From positions 1-39,625 of the forward strand of contig CAMUYE010000009.1 in assembly GCA_947164825.1 (NCBI GenBank): DNA of 39,625 nucleotides, given 5' to 3'. The DNA comes from an uncultured Clostridia bacterium (GTDB taxonomy: Bacteria; Bacillota; Clostridia; Oscillospirales; Oscillospiraceae). The notes beneath the pieces were generated by a model, which made no database searches, was not told the origin of the DNA, and saw only the letters and a list, made by a program, of their open reading frames with translations. The translations under genes were made by a program, and so were the position numbers. Of the stretch, positions 15,825 through 24,353 are shown one piece after another (position 1 is the stretch's first letter; the number at the start of each line of letters is the position of its first letter).

Positions 15825-15838
15825 AGGCCATATGGCCT
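15825..15838. promoter_or_regulatory. 14-bp perfect palindrome in the leader of the binding-lipoprotein gene
   Basis: AGGCCATATGGCCT lies between the predicted transcription start and the ribosome site. It could be an operator for a dimeric repressor or a small mRNA hairpin; nothing identifies the factor. Confidence 0.4.
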
Positions 15839-15851
15839 CATCATCAGATGC

Positions 15852-15880
15852 ATTATGGCACAAGCCGGGCAAAAAATCAA
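15852..15880 (-). promoter_or_regulatory. Promoter of the binding-lipoprotein gene
   Basis: On the minus strand TTGATT (15880-15875) and CATAAT (15857-15852) are 17 bases apart, about 60 bases before the ATG. No riboswitch fold was recognised in the leader. Confidence 0.65.
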
Positions 15881-16030
15881 GACATTTTTACAGCTTTGTT
15901 AAACTTTTACAAAATATCCTGTTTTCATCCCGGAAAACAGCGCAAAAACAATGCATTTCGACGAAGGGCGTCGGCGGAATCCGGCGTTTCGACTTTCCGG
16001 ATTTTTTTCAGAAAACCGTTCAGAAAACAC

Positions 16031-16059
16031 TTTACCTTTTCCCTGCTTTCGATTATAAT
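16031..16059 (+). promoter_or_regulatory. Promoter of the Gate-domain gene
   Basis: TTTACC (16031-16036) and a perfect TATAAT (16054-16059) are 17 bases apart. The untranslated leader would be about 90 bases. Confidence 0.65.
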
Positions 16060-16156
16060 GTAGAGTGGAATATGGTGAGGTCATCCGCGGGATCGTCTGT
16101 TTCAGAGGCGGACCGGGACGACGGAGGACCGCCCGTTTCGAAGGGAGAGAGAAAAC

Positions 16157-17671
16157 TTGAAATCCACGTACAAAAGAAGGCTCGGCTTCTATGGAAAAGC
16201 GGCCTTCTGTCTTGTATGCTTCGTCGCGTTTTTCTGCATCTTTGCCATTCCGATGGGTCTGGGCAACGCGCTGAACACGCTGATGAACACTGCCTATGAT
16301 CTGCTGACCGGCACCGTCTTTTACATCATGGCCATCGCCGTCATCGCCGGCGCCCTCTGCGGCCTGCTGACGGAGTTCGGCGTCGTGGCCCTGCTCAATA
16401 AGCTGCTTTCGCCCCTGATGAAGCCGCTGTTCGGCATGCCGGGCGCTTCGGCTCTGGGTATGGTCTCCACCTACCTTTCCGACAACCCCGCCATCCTCAC
16501 CCTGGCGGACGACACGAAATTCCGCCGCTTCTTCAAGGCCTATCAGATCCCCGCCCTGACCAACCTGGGCACGGCCTTCGGCATGGGCCTCATCGTCACC
16601 AGCTTTACCCTGGGCATGAGCAGCAGCCTCGGCAGCAAGGTCTGGGTGGCCGCCGTCTGCGGCAATCTGGGCGCCTTCATCGGAGCCATCGTCTCCACCC
16701 GGCTCATGCTTTTCTCCATGAAAAAGGCTTACGGCCCCGACAAGCCCGCCCTGGAAGAGAGCGTCGCGGTGGCCGAGGAGGAACACAGCTTCCACCACAA
16801 GGGCCTCCTGCACGTGCTGGACGCCCTGATGGACGGCGGCAAAAAGGGCGTTTCCATGGGCCTCGGCATCATCCCCGGCGTGCTGATCATCTGCTCCATC
16901 GTGATGATGCTCACCAACGGACGGCCCCCCGCCCAGTATAAATACGCCGTGGTCCAGCGGATCTCCGAGAGCGGCGAGGTGCTGGAGGCCACGAAGTTCA
17001 TCGAGATCCCCGACTCCGGCAACTATCTGCTCCGGGTCTCCCCCGAGAGCAGCGATTCCTATTGGATGAAATACTACGAGGACGAGGCCGAGCCCTCCTA
17101 CTCCTTCGCCAGCGGCCGGACCTTCACCGAGGACGAGGTCATCCACGTGGGCTTCCCCAACATCGGCTTCGGCGACGAGGACTCCCGCTACCGGCTGGTG
17201 CTCTACAAGGCCGACGAGACCACCAAGACCGAGATCGATCTGACCCGGGACGACGTGGTGGGCCGGGTCTACTCCGGCCTCATCCCCGCGGAGGCCTATC
17301 GGGGCAACTCGGGCGAGGGCGTGGGCATCCTGCCCTGGCTGGCCAACAGGATCAGCTTTATCCTGAAGCCGCTCTTCGGCTTCTCCAGCGCTGAGGCCGT
17401 CGCCGTCCCGGTGACCGCCCTCGGTTCTGCCGGCGCGGCCCTGGGCCTGATCCCGGACTTCATCCACCGGGGCCTGGTCAACGTCAACGATCTGGCCGTG
17501 TTCACCGCGGTCTGCATGTGCTGGAGCGGCTACCTCAGCACCCACGTCTCCATGATGGAGGTCCTGGGCTGCCGGGAGCACACGGGCAAGGCCATCATCA
17601 GCCACACCATCGGCGGCCTCTGCGCCGGCGTGGCGGCCCACTGGCTCTTCGTGCTCTTCATGCTGCTATAA
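16157..17671 (+). CDS. Gate-domain (nucleoside-recognition) membrane protein with a large extracytoplasmic insert
   Basis: A 504-residue polytopic protein. Two membrane halves (about residues 15-255 and 388-504) flank a hydrophilic block of about 130 residues (256-385). The first half has a Gate-like pattern: STYLSDNPAILTLADD (105-120), then a helix with GTAFGMGLIVTSFTLGM. The second half has a matching ALGSAGAALGLIPDF and ends in SHTIGGLCAGVAAHW. The Gate family includes YjiH, SpmA/B and nucleoside transporters; I cannot assign a substrate. The insert is acidic and tyrosine-rich (YWMKYYEDEAEPSY). The start is TTG at 16157, with GGGAGAG eight to ten bases upstream. The gene is divergent from the nucleoside-binding lipoprotein. 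Confidence 0.75.
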   Translation: MKSTYKRRLGFYGKAAFCLVCFVAFFCIFAIPMGLGNALNTLMNTAYDLLTGTVFYIMAIAVIAGALCGLLTEFGVVALLNKLLSPLMKPLFGMPGASALGMVSTYLSDNPAILTLADDTKFRRFFKAYQIPALTNLGTAFGMGLIVTSFTLGMSSSLGSKVWVAAVCGNLGAFIGAIVSTRLMLFSMKKAYGPDKPALEESVAVAEEEHSFHHKGLLHVLDALMDGGKKGVSMGLGIIPGVLIICSIVMMLTNGRPPAQYKYAVVQRISESGEVLEATKFIEIPDSGNYLLRVSPESSDSYWMKYYEDEAEPSYSFASGRTFTEDEVIHVGFPNIGFGDEDSRYRLVLYKADETTKTEIDLTRDDVVGRVYSGLIPAEAYRGNSGEGVGILPWLANRISFILKPLFGFSSAEAVAVPVTALGSAGAALGLIPDFIHRGLVNVNDLAVFTAVCMCWSGYLSTHVSMMEVLGCREHTGKAIISHTIGGLCAGVAAHWLFVLFMLL

Positions 17672-17703
17672 GGCCCTGTCAAACGCGGCTGTCAAGCCGG
17701 ATC

Positions 17704-17743
17704 GAACGCTGTAACACCGTATTGAACGCTGTAACACCGTATT
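17704..17743. repeat. 20-bp direct repeat, two exact copies
   Basis: GAACGCTGTAACACCGTATT occurs at 17704-17723 and 17724-17743, just upstream of the sulfatase-like gene. No good ribosome binding site lies between it and the ATG. Confidence 0.85.
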
Positions 17744-17760
17744 GAGAATGTAAAACGAAC

Positions 17761-19656
17761 ATGAAACGATTGTTTGCAAAGAAGGTCGAGCTGTCCCCGC
17801 TCTGGACGGCCCTGCTCTGGCTCGCGCTCGGCTGCTTTATTCTGGTGGTCTGCACGGCTCTCCAGCCCGGCCCCGTGCTCAAGACCCTGCAAAACTTCCT
17901 GCACGCGCCGAAGCTGCTGATCCTCAATCTGTTCCCGGTCCTGGTCCTGCTGGGGGTCCTGACCGCCCTGCTGGGCAATCTCTTCTGGGCGGGCTCCGCG
18001 AGCTCCCTGCTTCTGGGTCTGCTCTCCCTGGTCAATCTGATCAAGGTGGAGTGCCGGAAGGATCCCCTGATCCCGGCGGATTTCGGCCTCCTGCGGGAAG
18101 CCGTCGTCGCCACCGGGGACTATCAGCTCGACCTGCATATCCCCTATCTCCTCGTGCTCCTGGGGATCTCCCTGGTCCTGCTCCTGCTGGGCTTCAAACT
18201 CAAGACCCGGCTCCGGCCCTGGCTGCGGATCGCCGCGGGGCTGGTCCTGGCCGGTCTGTTCGCGGGCTCCATGCTCACGGTCTATCCCTCCTACGACGTC
18301 TATTACAAGGCGTCCAAATCCGTGCCCGGGCTGCAGCGCTACAACGTCGCGGCAGTCTTCAACGAGACCGGCTTCCTCTACTGCTTCCTGCACCACTATC
18401 GGCTCTATGACGTTCCGGCGCCCGAGGGCTACGACAGCGCCGAGGCCCAGGCCTGGAACGACGCGCCGCGGCAGAATCCCGAGCCGCCGACCACGGACCT
18501 GGTATTCGTCCAATGCGAGGCCTTCACGGATCTTTTCGATCTGCCCGTCTTCGACTATCCCGAGGGGGAGAATCCCCTGGCCCTCTGGCACAGCGTCCGG
18601 GAATCCGGTCAGGCCCTGTCGGGGCACATCGTCGTGTCCAACTTCGGAGCCGGCACCGTCAACACGGAGTTCGACATTCTGACCGGCGTTCAGACCGCCA
18701 GCATGAACAACACCAGCTCCGCCCTCCGGATGATCCACAAGCGCACGGCCTCCCTGGCCCGGACCTTCGGCTCGTTCGGCTATACGCGCTGGTTCATGCA
18801 CCCCGGCCAGTCCTGGTTCTATAACCGGGACAGCGGCTACGAGTACCTGGGCTTCGAGGATCGGAGCTTCTTGGAGGACTTCTCCGGCTCGGACGAGGAG
18901 CTGAAGGGGATCTACGTATCCGACCGGGCCTTCGGAGAGGCCCTGACAGCCAGATATGAGGCGCATAAGGCCGCCTCCGACGCCCCCTGGTTCGCCTTCA
19001 CGGTGACGATCCAGAATCACCAGGCCTATACCTGGACCAAGTATCCGGAGCGTCCCCCCGAAGCGCCGCTGCGGCAGGCCGTCATGGCTGAGACGCTGGA
19101 GACCAGCTCCGTCTACGCGGAGGGGATCCGGGATTCCTCCCGGCTGCTCTTCGACCTGTGCGCCTACTTCAACGAACAGGAGGATCCCCTGCTGCTGGTG
19201 TTCTGGGGCGACCACCTCCCCGCCATGGGGAAGGGCTATGACATCTACCGGGAGCTGGGCCGGAACATCGGCGACGACCTGGACGCCGCCTCCGCCATCG
19301 ACACCTATACCACCCCGTTCCTGATCTGGGCGAACCGCGCCTGGCTGGAGGAACACGAGCTCGCGGCGGCGGCCGCCGCCCTGGAGCTTCCCGCGGACGG
19401 CCGGATCAGCGACGTCTATCTGGGCGAGCTGGTCTACGAGCTCTGCGGGCTCAGCGGCTCCGATCCCTTCTGGGACTACCTGGGTCAGCTCCGCAGACAG
19501 CTGCCCGTCATGTGCCAGGGGCGCTACGTCCTGGCCGACGGGACCGTGACCGAAGCCCTGCCGTCCGATCTGCAGGCCCTGGTGGACAAGCTGCAGCGCT
19601 GGTACTACTACCGGGTGGCGGAGGAGCGGATTCCGCAGATCATGCCTGATCCCTGA
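17761..19656 (+). CDS. LtaS-like sulfatase-family protein (glycerol-phosphate transferase type)
   Basis: A 631-residue membrane enzyme with about five N-terminal helices (residues 15-175) and an outer catalytic domain. LtaS enzymes move glycerol phosphate from phosphatidylglycerol to a growing lipoteichoic acid chain. The metal and catalytic residues match: Glu253 in VFVQCEAF, Thr299 in FGAGTVNTEFD (the nucleophile position of LtaS), His420 in TIQNHQAY and Asp484-His485 in FWGDHLPAMG. It may instead modify another cell-surface polymer. The ATG at 17761 lacks a clear ribosome site. The last four residues (MPDP) and the stop are encoded by the beginning of a 91-bp tandem repeat. Confidence 0.88.
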   Translation: MKRLFAKKVELSPLWTALLWLALGCFILVVCTALQPGPVLKTLQNFLHAPKLLILNLFPVLVLLGVLTALLGNLFWAGSASSLLLGLLSLVNLIKVECRKDPLIPADFGLLREAVVATGDYQLDLHIPYLLVLLGISLVLLLLGFKLKTRLRPWLRIAAGLVLAGLFAGSMLTVYPSYDVYYKASKSVPGLQRYNVAAVFNETGFLYCFLHHYRLYDVPAPEGYDSAEAQAWNDAPRQNPEPPTTDLVFVQCEAFTDLFDLPVFDYPEGENPLALWHSVRESGQALSGHIVVSNFGAGTVNTEFDILTGVQTASMNNTSSALRMIHKRTASLARTFGSFGYTRWFMHPGQSWFYNRDSGYEYLGFEDRSFLEDFSGSDEELKGIYVSDRAFGEALTARYEAHKAASDAPWFAFTVTIQNHQAYTWTKYPERPPEAPLRQAVMAETLETSSVYAEGIRDSSRLLFDLCAYFNEQEDPLLLVFWGDHLPAMGKGYDIYRELGRNIGDDLDAASAIDTYTTPFLIWANRAWLEEHELAAAAAALELPADGRISDVYLGELVYELCGLSGSDPFWDYLGQLRRQLPVMCQGRYVLADGTVTEALPSDLQALVDKLQRWYYYRVAEERIPQIMPDP

Positions 19657-19843
19657 TGCCTTTACGGAAAACCCATCGAACGGGGTACAGCGTCAGACAG
19701 CGCAAAACAAAACAGGCGGTGCCTGATGCCTGATGCCTGATCCCTGATGCCTTTACGACAAACCCATCGAACGGGGTACAGCGTCAGACAGCGCAAAACA
19801 AAACAGGCGGTGCCTGATGCCTGATGCCTGATCCCTGATGCCT
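19642..19843. repeat. 91-bp tandem direct repeat, two copies plus a partial third
   Basis: Copies begin at 19642 and 19733; a partial third starts at 19824. Within them, GCCTGAT is itself iterated (GCCTGATGCCTGATGCCTGA). The two full copies differ by about two bases near 19667 and 19758 (ACGGAAAAC versus ACGACAAAC). The first copy begins inside the LtaS-like coding region and carries its stop. Nothing else was seen in the rest of the interval up to the next gene. Confidence 0.92.
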
Positions 19844-19895
19844 CATCAAAATACCTGCTTAACAGATACCCAACATTGGCAAAGGAGGAAACCCT

Positions 19896-20975
19896 ATGGC
19901 ACAACAGATCCTGGAGTACAAATGCCCCAACTGCGGCGGGATCATCGAATTCGATTCCGAGCTGCAGCAGATGAAATGTCCCTACTGCGACACGACCTTT
20001 GATCCCGCCGCCCTCATGGCCATGGACGAGGCCCTGAACAACCCGCAGCCGGACCAGATGGAGTGGGAGACCCCCCAGAACGCCTTCGACGAGGCGGAAC
20101 TCTCGGGGATGAACGTCTATTCCTGCCAGTCCTGCGGCGGCGAGATCGTCACCGACGCCACCACCGGCGCCACCCACTGCCCCTTCTGCGGGAACCCGGT
20201 GGTCCTCACCGGCGCCTTCGCCGGAGCTTTGAAGCCGGACTACGTGATCCCCTTCAAGGTCAGCAAGGAACAGGCCAAGGAGGCCCTCAAAAAATTCGCC
20301 AAGGGCAAGAAGATGGTGCCGAAGTTCTACACCTCGGAGAGCCATCTCGACGAGATCAAGGGCGTCTACGTCCCCTACTGGCTCTACAGCTCCGACGTGG
20401 ACGCGCAGTTCAACTACCGGGCCACCCGGACCCGGATGTGGCGGACCGGGGACATGCAGTTCACCGAGACCTCTCATTTCCGGCTGGAACGCCAGGGCGG
20501 GCTGCGCTTCGAGAACGTCCCCGTGGACGGCTCCACCAAGGTGGACGACACCCTGATGGAATCCATCGAGCCCTACGATCTGAGCGAGCTGATCCCCTTC
20601 CAGACCGCCTACCTCTCGGGCTACTTCGCCGACAAGTACGACGTGGACGCCGAGACCGGCGTGGAACGGGCAAACGAGCGCATCCGCAGCAGCACGGCCC
20701 AGGTCTTCAACCAGACCGTGGGCGGCTACATCGCTCCCGTGGCGGAGACCTCCTCCATCCGGCTGCTGAACAATACCTGCCATTATGCCCTGCTCCCGGT
20801 GTGGCTCCTGAACACCAGCTATCAGGGCAAGCTCTATCCCTTTGCCATGAACGGCCAGACCGGAAAGTTAGTGGGCGATCTGCCCGTGGGGAAGAAGGAA
20901 TACTGGCTGCGCTATCTGCTCTACGCGGGCATCAGCGCCGCCGTGATCTTCCTGATCACCCTGCTGTTCCGGTAG
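19896..20975 (+). CDS. TFIIB-type zinc-ribbon protein with C-terminal membrane anchor
   Basis: A 359-residue protein with two zinc ribbons: CPNCGGIIEFDSELQQMKCPYC (split as CPNC and CPYC near residues 10-30) and SCQSCGG/CPFCGNP near 77-100. The central region includes DYVIPFKVSKEQAKEALKKF and IKGVYVPYWLYSSDV, which is the usual arrangement in this uncharacterised Firmicutes family. One hydrophobic helix ends the protein (LYAGISAAVIFLITLLF), so it is a tail-anchored protein with a large cytoplasmic part. GGAGG lies eight bases before the ATG. The TPM gene follows after 16 bases and is probably cotranscribed; such pairs are often found together, but the joint role is not known. Confidence 0.9.
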   Translation: MAQQILEYKCPNCGGIIEFDSELQQMKCPYCDTTFDPAALMAMDEALNNPQPDQMEWETPQNAFDEAELSGMNVYSCQSCGGEIVTDATTGATHCPFCGNPVVLTGAFAGALKPDYVIPFKVSKEQAKEALKKFAKGKKMVPKFYTSESHLDEIKGVYVPYWLYSSDVDAQFNYRATRTRMWRTGDMQFTETSHFRLERQGGLRFENVPVDGSTKVDDTLMESIEPYDLSELIPFQTAYLSGYFADKYDVDAETGVERANERIRSSTAQVFNQTVGGYIAPVAETSSIRLLNNTCHYALLPVWLLNTSYQGKLYPFAMNGQTGKLVGDLPVGKKEYWLRYLLYAGISAAVIFLITLLFR

Positions 20976-20991
20976 AAAGGAGGCGGCGAAC

Positions 20992-21912
20992 ATGAAACGG
21001 ATCTTTTCTCTGACCCTCTGCCTGTGTCTCGTTCTCATCCTGCTGACCGCCTTTGCCCTCCCCTGCTTCGCCGAGGACGGCATGCCCCTCACCGTCACCT
21101 CTCAGCCGGGAAGCGGCTCCGGCAGCGGCAATCCCCTGGTGGTGGACAACGCCGGTCTGCTGAGCTCCGGCGAGCGCGAGGCCCTGGAACGGAAGGCCCG
21201 GTCCATCTCCGACGCCCACGGCTGCGAGGTCATCATCCTGACCGTCAATGACGCCGGGTGGAAATCCGCCCAGGAGTACGCCGAGGACTACTACGTGGAG
21301 CACGACTACGGCTTCGGCACGGACCGCAGCGGCATCATGCTCTTCCTGGACATGGGCGAGCGGGACTACCACCTGGCCACCCGGGGCATGGCCATCTCCG
21401 CCTTCCCCGACAACACCCTGCTCTTCCTGGAATCCCGTTTCCTGCCCGATCTCTCCGGCGGGGACTATGCCGAGGCCTTTGAGACCTATCTGGACTACTC
21501 CGACAAGATCCTCGGCGTGGCCGACAACAGCCTGTCTCAGAGCGAATATGAGCAGCTCAACGCCGAGTACAACGCCTATATGAGCGGCGATCAGGTGCAG
21601 CGCAAGCCCAACTACCTCAGGAAGGGCATCCTCTCTGTGGTCCTCGGAGCCCTTGGCGGCCTGATTCCCGCCGGGGTCCAGAAGTCCTCTCTGAAGACCG
21701 TCCGCAAAAAGAGAGACGCGGCGGGCTACGCCCAGGAGGGCAGTCTGAACCTCACCGTCAACCGGGATACCTACCTCTACTCCAACGTGACCTCCCACGT
21801 GATCCAGAGGACGGAGAGCAGCGGCGGCGGCCACAACATCGGCACCGGCCACAGCAGCACCCACACCCACTCCTCCGGCGCCACCTTCGGCGGCCACGGC
21901 GGAAAGTTTTAA
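20992..21912 (+). CDS. TPM domain protein, exported
   Basis: A 306-residue protein with a signal peptide (residues of about 1-27, ending ALPCFAED) and a TPM domain (residues of about 47-165). The domain opens with VVDNAGLLSSGEREALE and contains CEVIILTV, YGFGTDRSGIMLFLDMGERDY and ISAFPDNTLLF. A predicted membrane helix follows (KGILSVVLGALGGLIPAGV), then a basic cytoplasmic part and a Gly/His/Ser-rich tail (SSGGGHNIGTGHSSTHTHSS). TPM proteins are linked to membrane-protein or photosystem maintenance in other organisms; the function here is unknown. AGGAGG lies before the ATG. A perfect bidirectional terminator follows. Confidence 0.9.
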   Translation: MKRIFSLTLCLCLVLILLTAFALPCFAEDGMPLTVTSQPGSGSGSGNPLVVDNAGLLSSGEREALERKARSISDAHGCEVIILTVNDAGWKSAQEYAEDYYVEHDYGFGTDRSGIMLFLDMGERDYHLATRGMAISAFPDNTLLFLESRFLPDLSGGDYAEAFETYLDYSDKILGVADNSLSQSEYEQLNAEYNAYMSGDQVQRKPNYLRKGILSVVLGALGGLIPAGVQKSSLKTVRKKRDAAGYAQEGSLNLTVNRDTYLYSNVTSHVIQRTESSGGGHNIGTGHSSTHTHSSGATFGGHGGKF

Positions 21913-21913
21913 A

Positions 21914-21959
21914 CCATACGAAAGACCCCGGAGCCGCGGCTCCGGGGTCTTTCGTATGG
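21914..21959. terminator. Bidirectional terminator between the TPM gene and tpiA
   Basis: A 46-base perfect palindrome (two 23-base arms, 21914-21936 and 21937-21959) with GAAAGACCCC/GGGGTCTTTC near the outer ends, giving U-rich tails on both strands. It lies two bases after one gene and seven before the other. Confidence 0.88.
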
Positions 21960-21966
21960 CCGAATA

Positions 21967-22710
21967 TCAGTTGAAGTTGATGACGCCGGAGAACTTCTCG
22001 GCCGCCAGGGAGGCGCCGCCGATCAGACCGCCGTCGATCTCGGGCTGGGCCATGAGGTCGTGGGCGTTCTTGTCGTTCATGGAGCCGCCGTAGAGGATGC
22101 GGACCCGGTCCGCGGCCTCGCCGAAGACCTCCCGGATGGCGCCGCGGATGGCACCGATGGTGGCGTTGGCGTCCTCGGGAGTGGCGGTCAGGCCGGTGCC
22201 GATGGCCCAGACGGGCTCGTAGGCGATGACCACGTCGTCGATCTTCTCGCCCACGTTCAGCAGGGCGACCTTGGTCTGCAGGCAGACCACCTCGTTGGTG
22301 ATGCCCTGCTGCTTCTGCTCCAGGCTCTCACCCACGCAGACAATGGGCTTCAGGCCGGCTTCCAGGGCCTTCAGGGTGCGCTGGTTCACGGTGACGTCGG
22401 TCTCCGCGAAGTACTGACGGCGCTCGGAGTGGCCGATGATGACGTACTCCACGCCCAGCTCCTTCAGGGAGGCGGCGTTGCACTCGCCGGTGTAGGCGCC
22501 CTTATCGGCGAAGTGGACGTTCTGGGCGCCCAGATGGATTTCGGAGCCCTTCAGGGCCTCGGCGGCGGTGGACAGGCAGACGGTCATGGGGCAGACCACG
22601 ACTTCCGCGCCGCTGCGGTTTTCGATCTTCTTCAGATCCTCGATCAGAGCCTTGGTCTCCGCGGGGGTCTTGTTCATTTTCCAGTTGCCGGCAATCATGG
22701 GGGTTCTCAT
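21967..22710 (-). CDS. tpiA: Triose-phosphate isomerase
   Basis: Interconverts dihydroxyacetone phosphate and glyceraldehyde-3-phosphate. The 247-residue length is normal. Lys13 is in AGNWKMNKT (residues 6-14), the electrophile His is in IIGHSERRQYF, and the catalytic Glu is in IAYEPVWAIGTG. The phosphate-binding loops follow as LYGGSMN and GGLIGGASL. AAGGAGG precedes the ATG. It lies 55 bases downstream of deoC on the same strand, with no terminator between them, so deoC-tpiA is probably one operon in which DeoC supplies the triose phosphate. Confidence 0.98.
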   Translation of the reverse strand: MRTPMIAGNWKMNKTPAETKALIEDLKKIENRSGAEVVVCPMTVCLSTAAEALKGSEIHLGAQNVHFADKGAYTGECNAASLKELGVEYVIIGHSERRQYFAETDVTVNQRTLKALEAGLKPIVCVGESLEQKQQGITNEVVCLQTKVALLNVGEKIDDVVIAYEPVWAIGTGLTATPEDANATIGAIRGAIREVFGEAADRVRILYGGSMNDKNAHDLMAQPEIDGGLIGGASLAAEKFSGVINFN

Positions 22711-22765
22711 AAATACGTTTCCTCCTTATACCTTTATTCAGAAGTGATTGGGTGTCGATTTCGGG

Positions 22766-23452
22766 TTATTTGCAGCCTTCGATAATCGCCTTGCCGGAGG
22801 AGGCGCCCAGGCGGGAAGCGCCGGCCCGGATCATGGCAACGGCGTCCTCATAGGTCCGCACGCCGCCGGAGGCCTTGACGCCCATGTCGGGGCCCACGGT
22901 CTCGCGCATGAGCTTCACGTCGTGGACCGTTGCGCCGCCGGTGGAGAAGCCGGTGGAGGTCTTGACGAAGTCCGCGCCCACCCGCTTGGCGGCCTGGCAG
23001 GCCAGGACCTTCTCCTCGTCGGTCAGCAGGCAGCACTCGATGATGACCTTGACCTTGGCCTCGCCGTCCACCGCGGTGACGACGGCGGCGATGTCCCGCT
23101 CCACCAGGGCCCAGTCGCCGGACTTGACGGCGCCCACGTTGATGACCATGTCCACCTCGCCCGCGCCGTTGGCCACGGCCTCGGCGGCCTCAAAGGCCTT
23201 GGCGTTGGGGGTGGTGGCGCCCAGAGGGAAGCCGATGACGCAGCAGGGGGTCACGTCGCTGCCGCTGAGCTCCTGGGCGACGAACTTGATCCAGTTGGGG
23301 TTGACGCAGACGGAGGCGGTGTTCATGGCCTTGGCCTCGTCGCAGATCTTCTTGATATCGGCCTTGCTGGCCTGGGGCTTCAGATAGGTGTGGTCGATAT
23401 ACTTTGCCATTTCGGCGGGGGTCAGCTTCACGGAATTCACTTGCAGGGGCAT
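22766..23452 (-). CDS. deoC: Deoxyribose-phosphate aldolase
   Basis: Cleaves 2-deoxyribose-5-phosphate to acetaldehyde and glyceraldehyde-3-phosphate, the last step in deoxynucleoside breakdown. The 228 residues include [32 protein letters not shown] and the Schiff-base region [15 protein letters not shown], whose Lys is the catalytic residue. [12 protein letters not shown] is the phosphate site. The start at 23452 has AAAGGAAG upstream. Together with the transporter, udk and xdh genes it supports nucleoside use. Confidence 0.97.
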   Translation of the reverse strand: MPLQVNSVKLTPAEMAKYIDHTYLKPQASKADIKKICDEAKAMNTASVCVNPNWIKFVAQELSGSDVTPCCVIGFPLGATTPNAKAFEAAEAVANGAGEVDMVINVGAVKSGDWALVERDIAAVVTAVDGEAKVKVIIECCLLTDEEKVLACQAAKRVGADFVKTSTGFSTGGATVHDVKLMRETVGPDMGVKASGGVRTYEDAVAMIRAGASRLGASSGKAIIEGCK

Positions 23453-23484
23453 GGCGATCTTCCTTTCTGTTTTGGATTTGTTTT

Positions 23485-23513
23485 ATTATACCATGGTTGG
23501 GGGAAAATGTACA
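23485..23513 (-). promoter_or_regulatory. Promoter of deoC-tpiA
   Basis: On the minus strand TGTACA (23513-23508) and TATAAT (23490-23485) are 17 bases apart, about 32 bases before the deoC ATG. The CTGTACATT block is also seen before xdhA at 24353-24361. Confidence 0.6.
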
Positions 23514-23530
23514 GGTTTTTTTCTTAATTC

Positions 23531-24136
23531 TCAATGGCGCGATTGCGCGTCAGCGCCGCAGCTCCCGTTCTGCAGGCCTGCCAGGTCCTCCAGGGTGTCC
23601 ACGTCCAGGAGCTCCCGGGCGGGGACGGGGAACTCGGCGACCAGCTCGGGGTGCTTCCGGATCACCTGGCTGCCGCCCCGGTCGCCGGTGAGGGCCAGGA
23701 GCTCTCCGCGGAGGGAAATCGGGAAGACGCAGGGGCTGCCGCGCCGCCCCTCCGCCGTGGGGACCAGGATGCGGGTCGGGTCCGCCAGGAAGCGGCCCGC
23801 CAGGGCCGCCACCGTCTCCCGGCGCAGCAGGGGCTGATCCGCCGCCAGAAAGAGGAGCCCGGCGCAGTCCCCGCCGATGGCCGCGGCGCCCAGCGCCACG
23901 GAGGAGCTGATGCCCCGCTCCGGGGCCGGATTCCGGACCACGCCGAAGCCGTAGTCCCCCGCCAGCGCCGCCACGGCGTCGTACTGGGTCACCACGGTCA
24001 CGGGGCCCAGCCCCTCGGCGGGAACGGCGTCAAAGGCCCGGCGGATCAGGGTCCTGCCTTCATACAGGGTCAGCAGCTTGTTTTGCCCGAAGCGGCGGGC
24101 GTTTCCGGCGGCCAGGATCACACATCCGATTTGCAT
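23531..24136 (-). CDS. MocA-like nucleotidyltransferase (molybdenum cofactor cytidylyl/guanylyl transferase family)
   Basis: A 201-residue NTP transferase. The nucleotide loop is LAAGNARRFGQNKLL (residues 8-22), with NPAPERGISSSVALG and LAADQPLL as the metal-binding strand; GRRGSPCVFP and LTGDRGGSQVI complete the fold. MocA adds CMP to molybdopterin for xanthine dehydrogenase-type enzymes. Its position, divergent from xdhABC, supports this role, though a GTP-using or other homologue cannot be excluded. GAGGTGAG lies five to six bases before the ATG, and a strong promoter precedes it. Confidence 0.85.
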   Translation of the reverse strand: MQIGCVILAAGNARRFGQNKLLTLYEGRTLIRRAFDAVPAEGLGPVTVVTQYDAVAALAGDYGFGVVRNPAPERGISSSVALGAAAIGGDCAGLLFLAADQPLLRRETVAALAGRFLADPTRILVPTAEGRRGSPCVFPISLRGELLALTGDRGGSQVIRKHPELVAEFPVPARELLDVDTLEDLAGLQNGSCGADAQSRH

Positions 24137-24162
24137 GGTTGCTCACCTCGCTCTTTTTGATT

Positions 24163-24191
24163 ACTTTATCAATCCCGTTACCGTCTGTCAA
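24163..24191 (-). promoter_or_regulatory. Promoter of the MocA-like gene
   Basis: On the minus strand a consensus TTGACA (24191-24186) and TAAAGT (24168-24163) are 17 bases apart, about 27 bases before the ATG. Confidence 0.7.
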
Positions 24192-24220
24192 GGGGGATTG
24201 CAACGGCGGCCGGGAAAATC

Positions 24221-24339
24221 CGGATTTGTCGAGCTCTCGCCGTAGGGGCCGGCGTCCCCGACGGCCCGCACGTATCAGATAACGGCATGTTCGGGGCGTC
24301 GGGGACGCCGCCCCCTACGGCGCTACAAATCCCGATTTT
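24221..24339. repeat. Copy C of the ~119-bp GC-rich palindromic element
   Basis: Identical over 119 bases to the copy at 5311-5429 and in the same orientation. It occupies the space between the divergent MocA-like and xdhA promoters. Confidence 0.92.
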
Positions 24340-24353
24340 TCTGAAATTGGGTC

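Noticed and set aside
15791-16156. Purine riboswitch or other known riboswitch before the nucleoside-binding lipoprotein
   Set aside because: No conserved aptamer core was recognised; only a short palindrome and ordinary promoters were seen.
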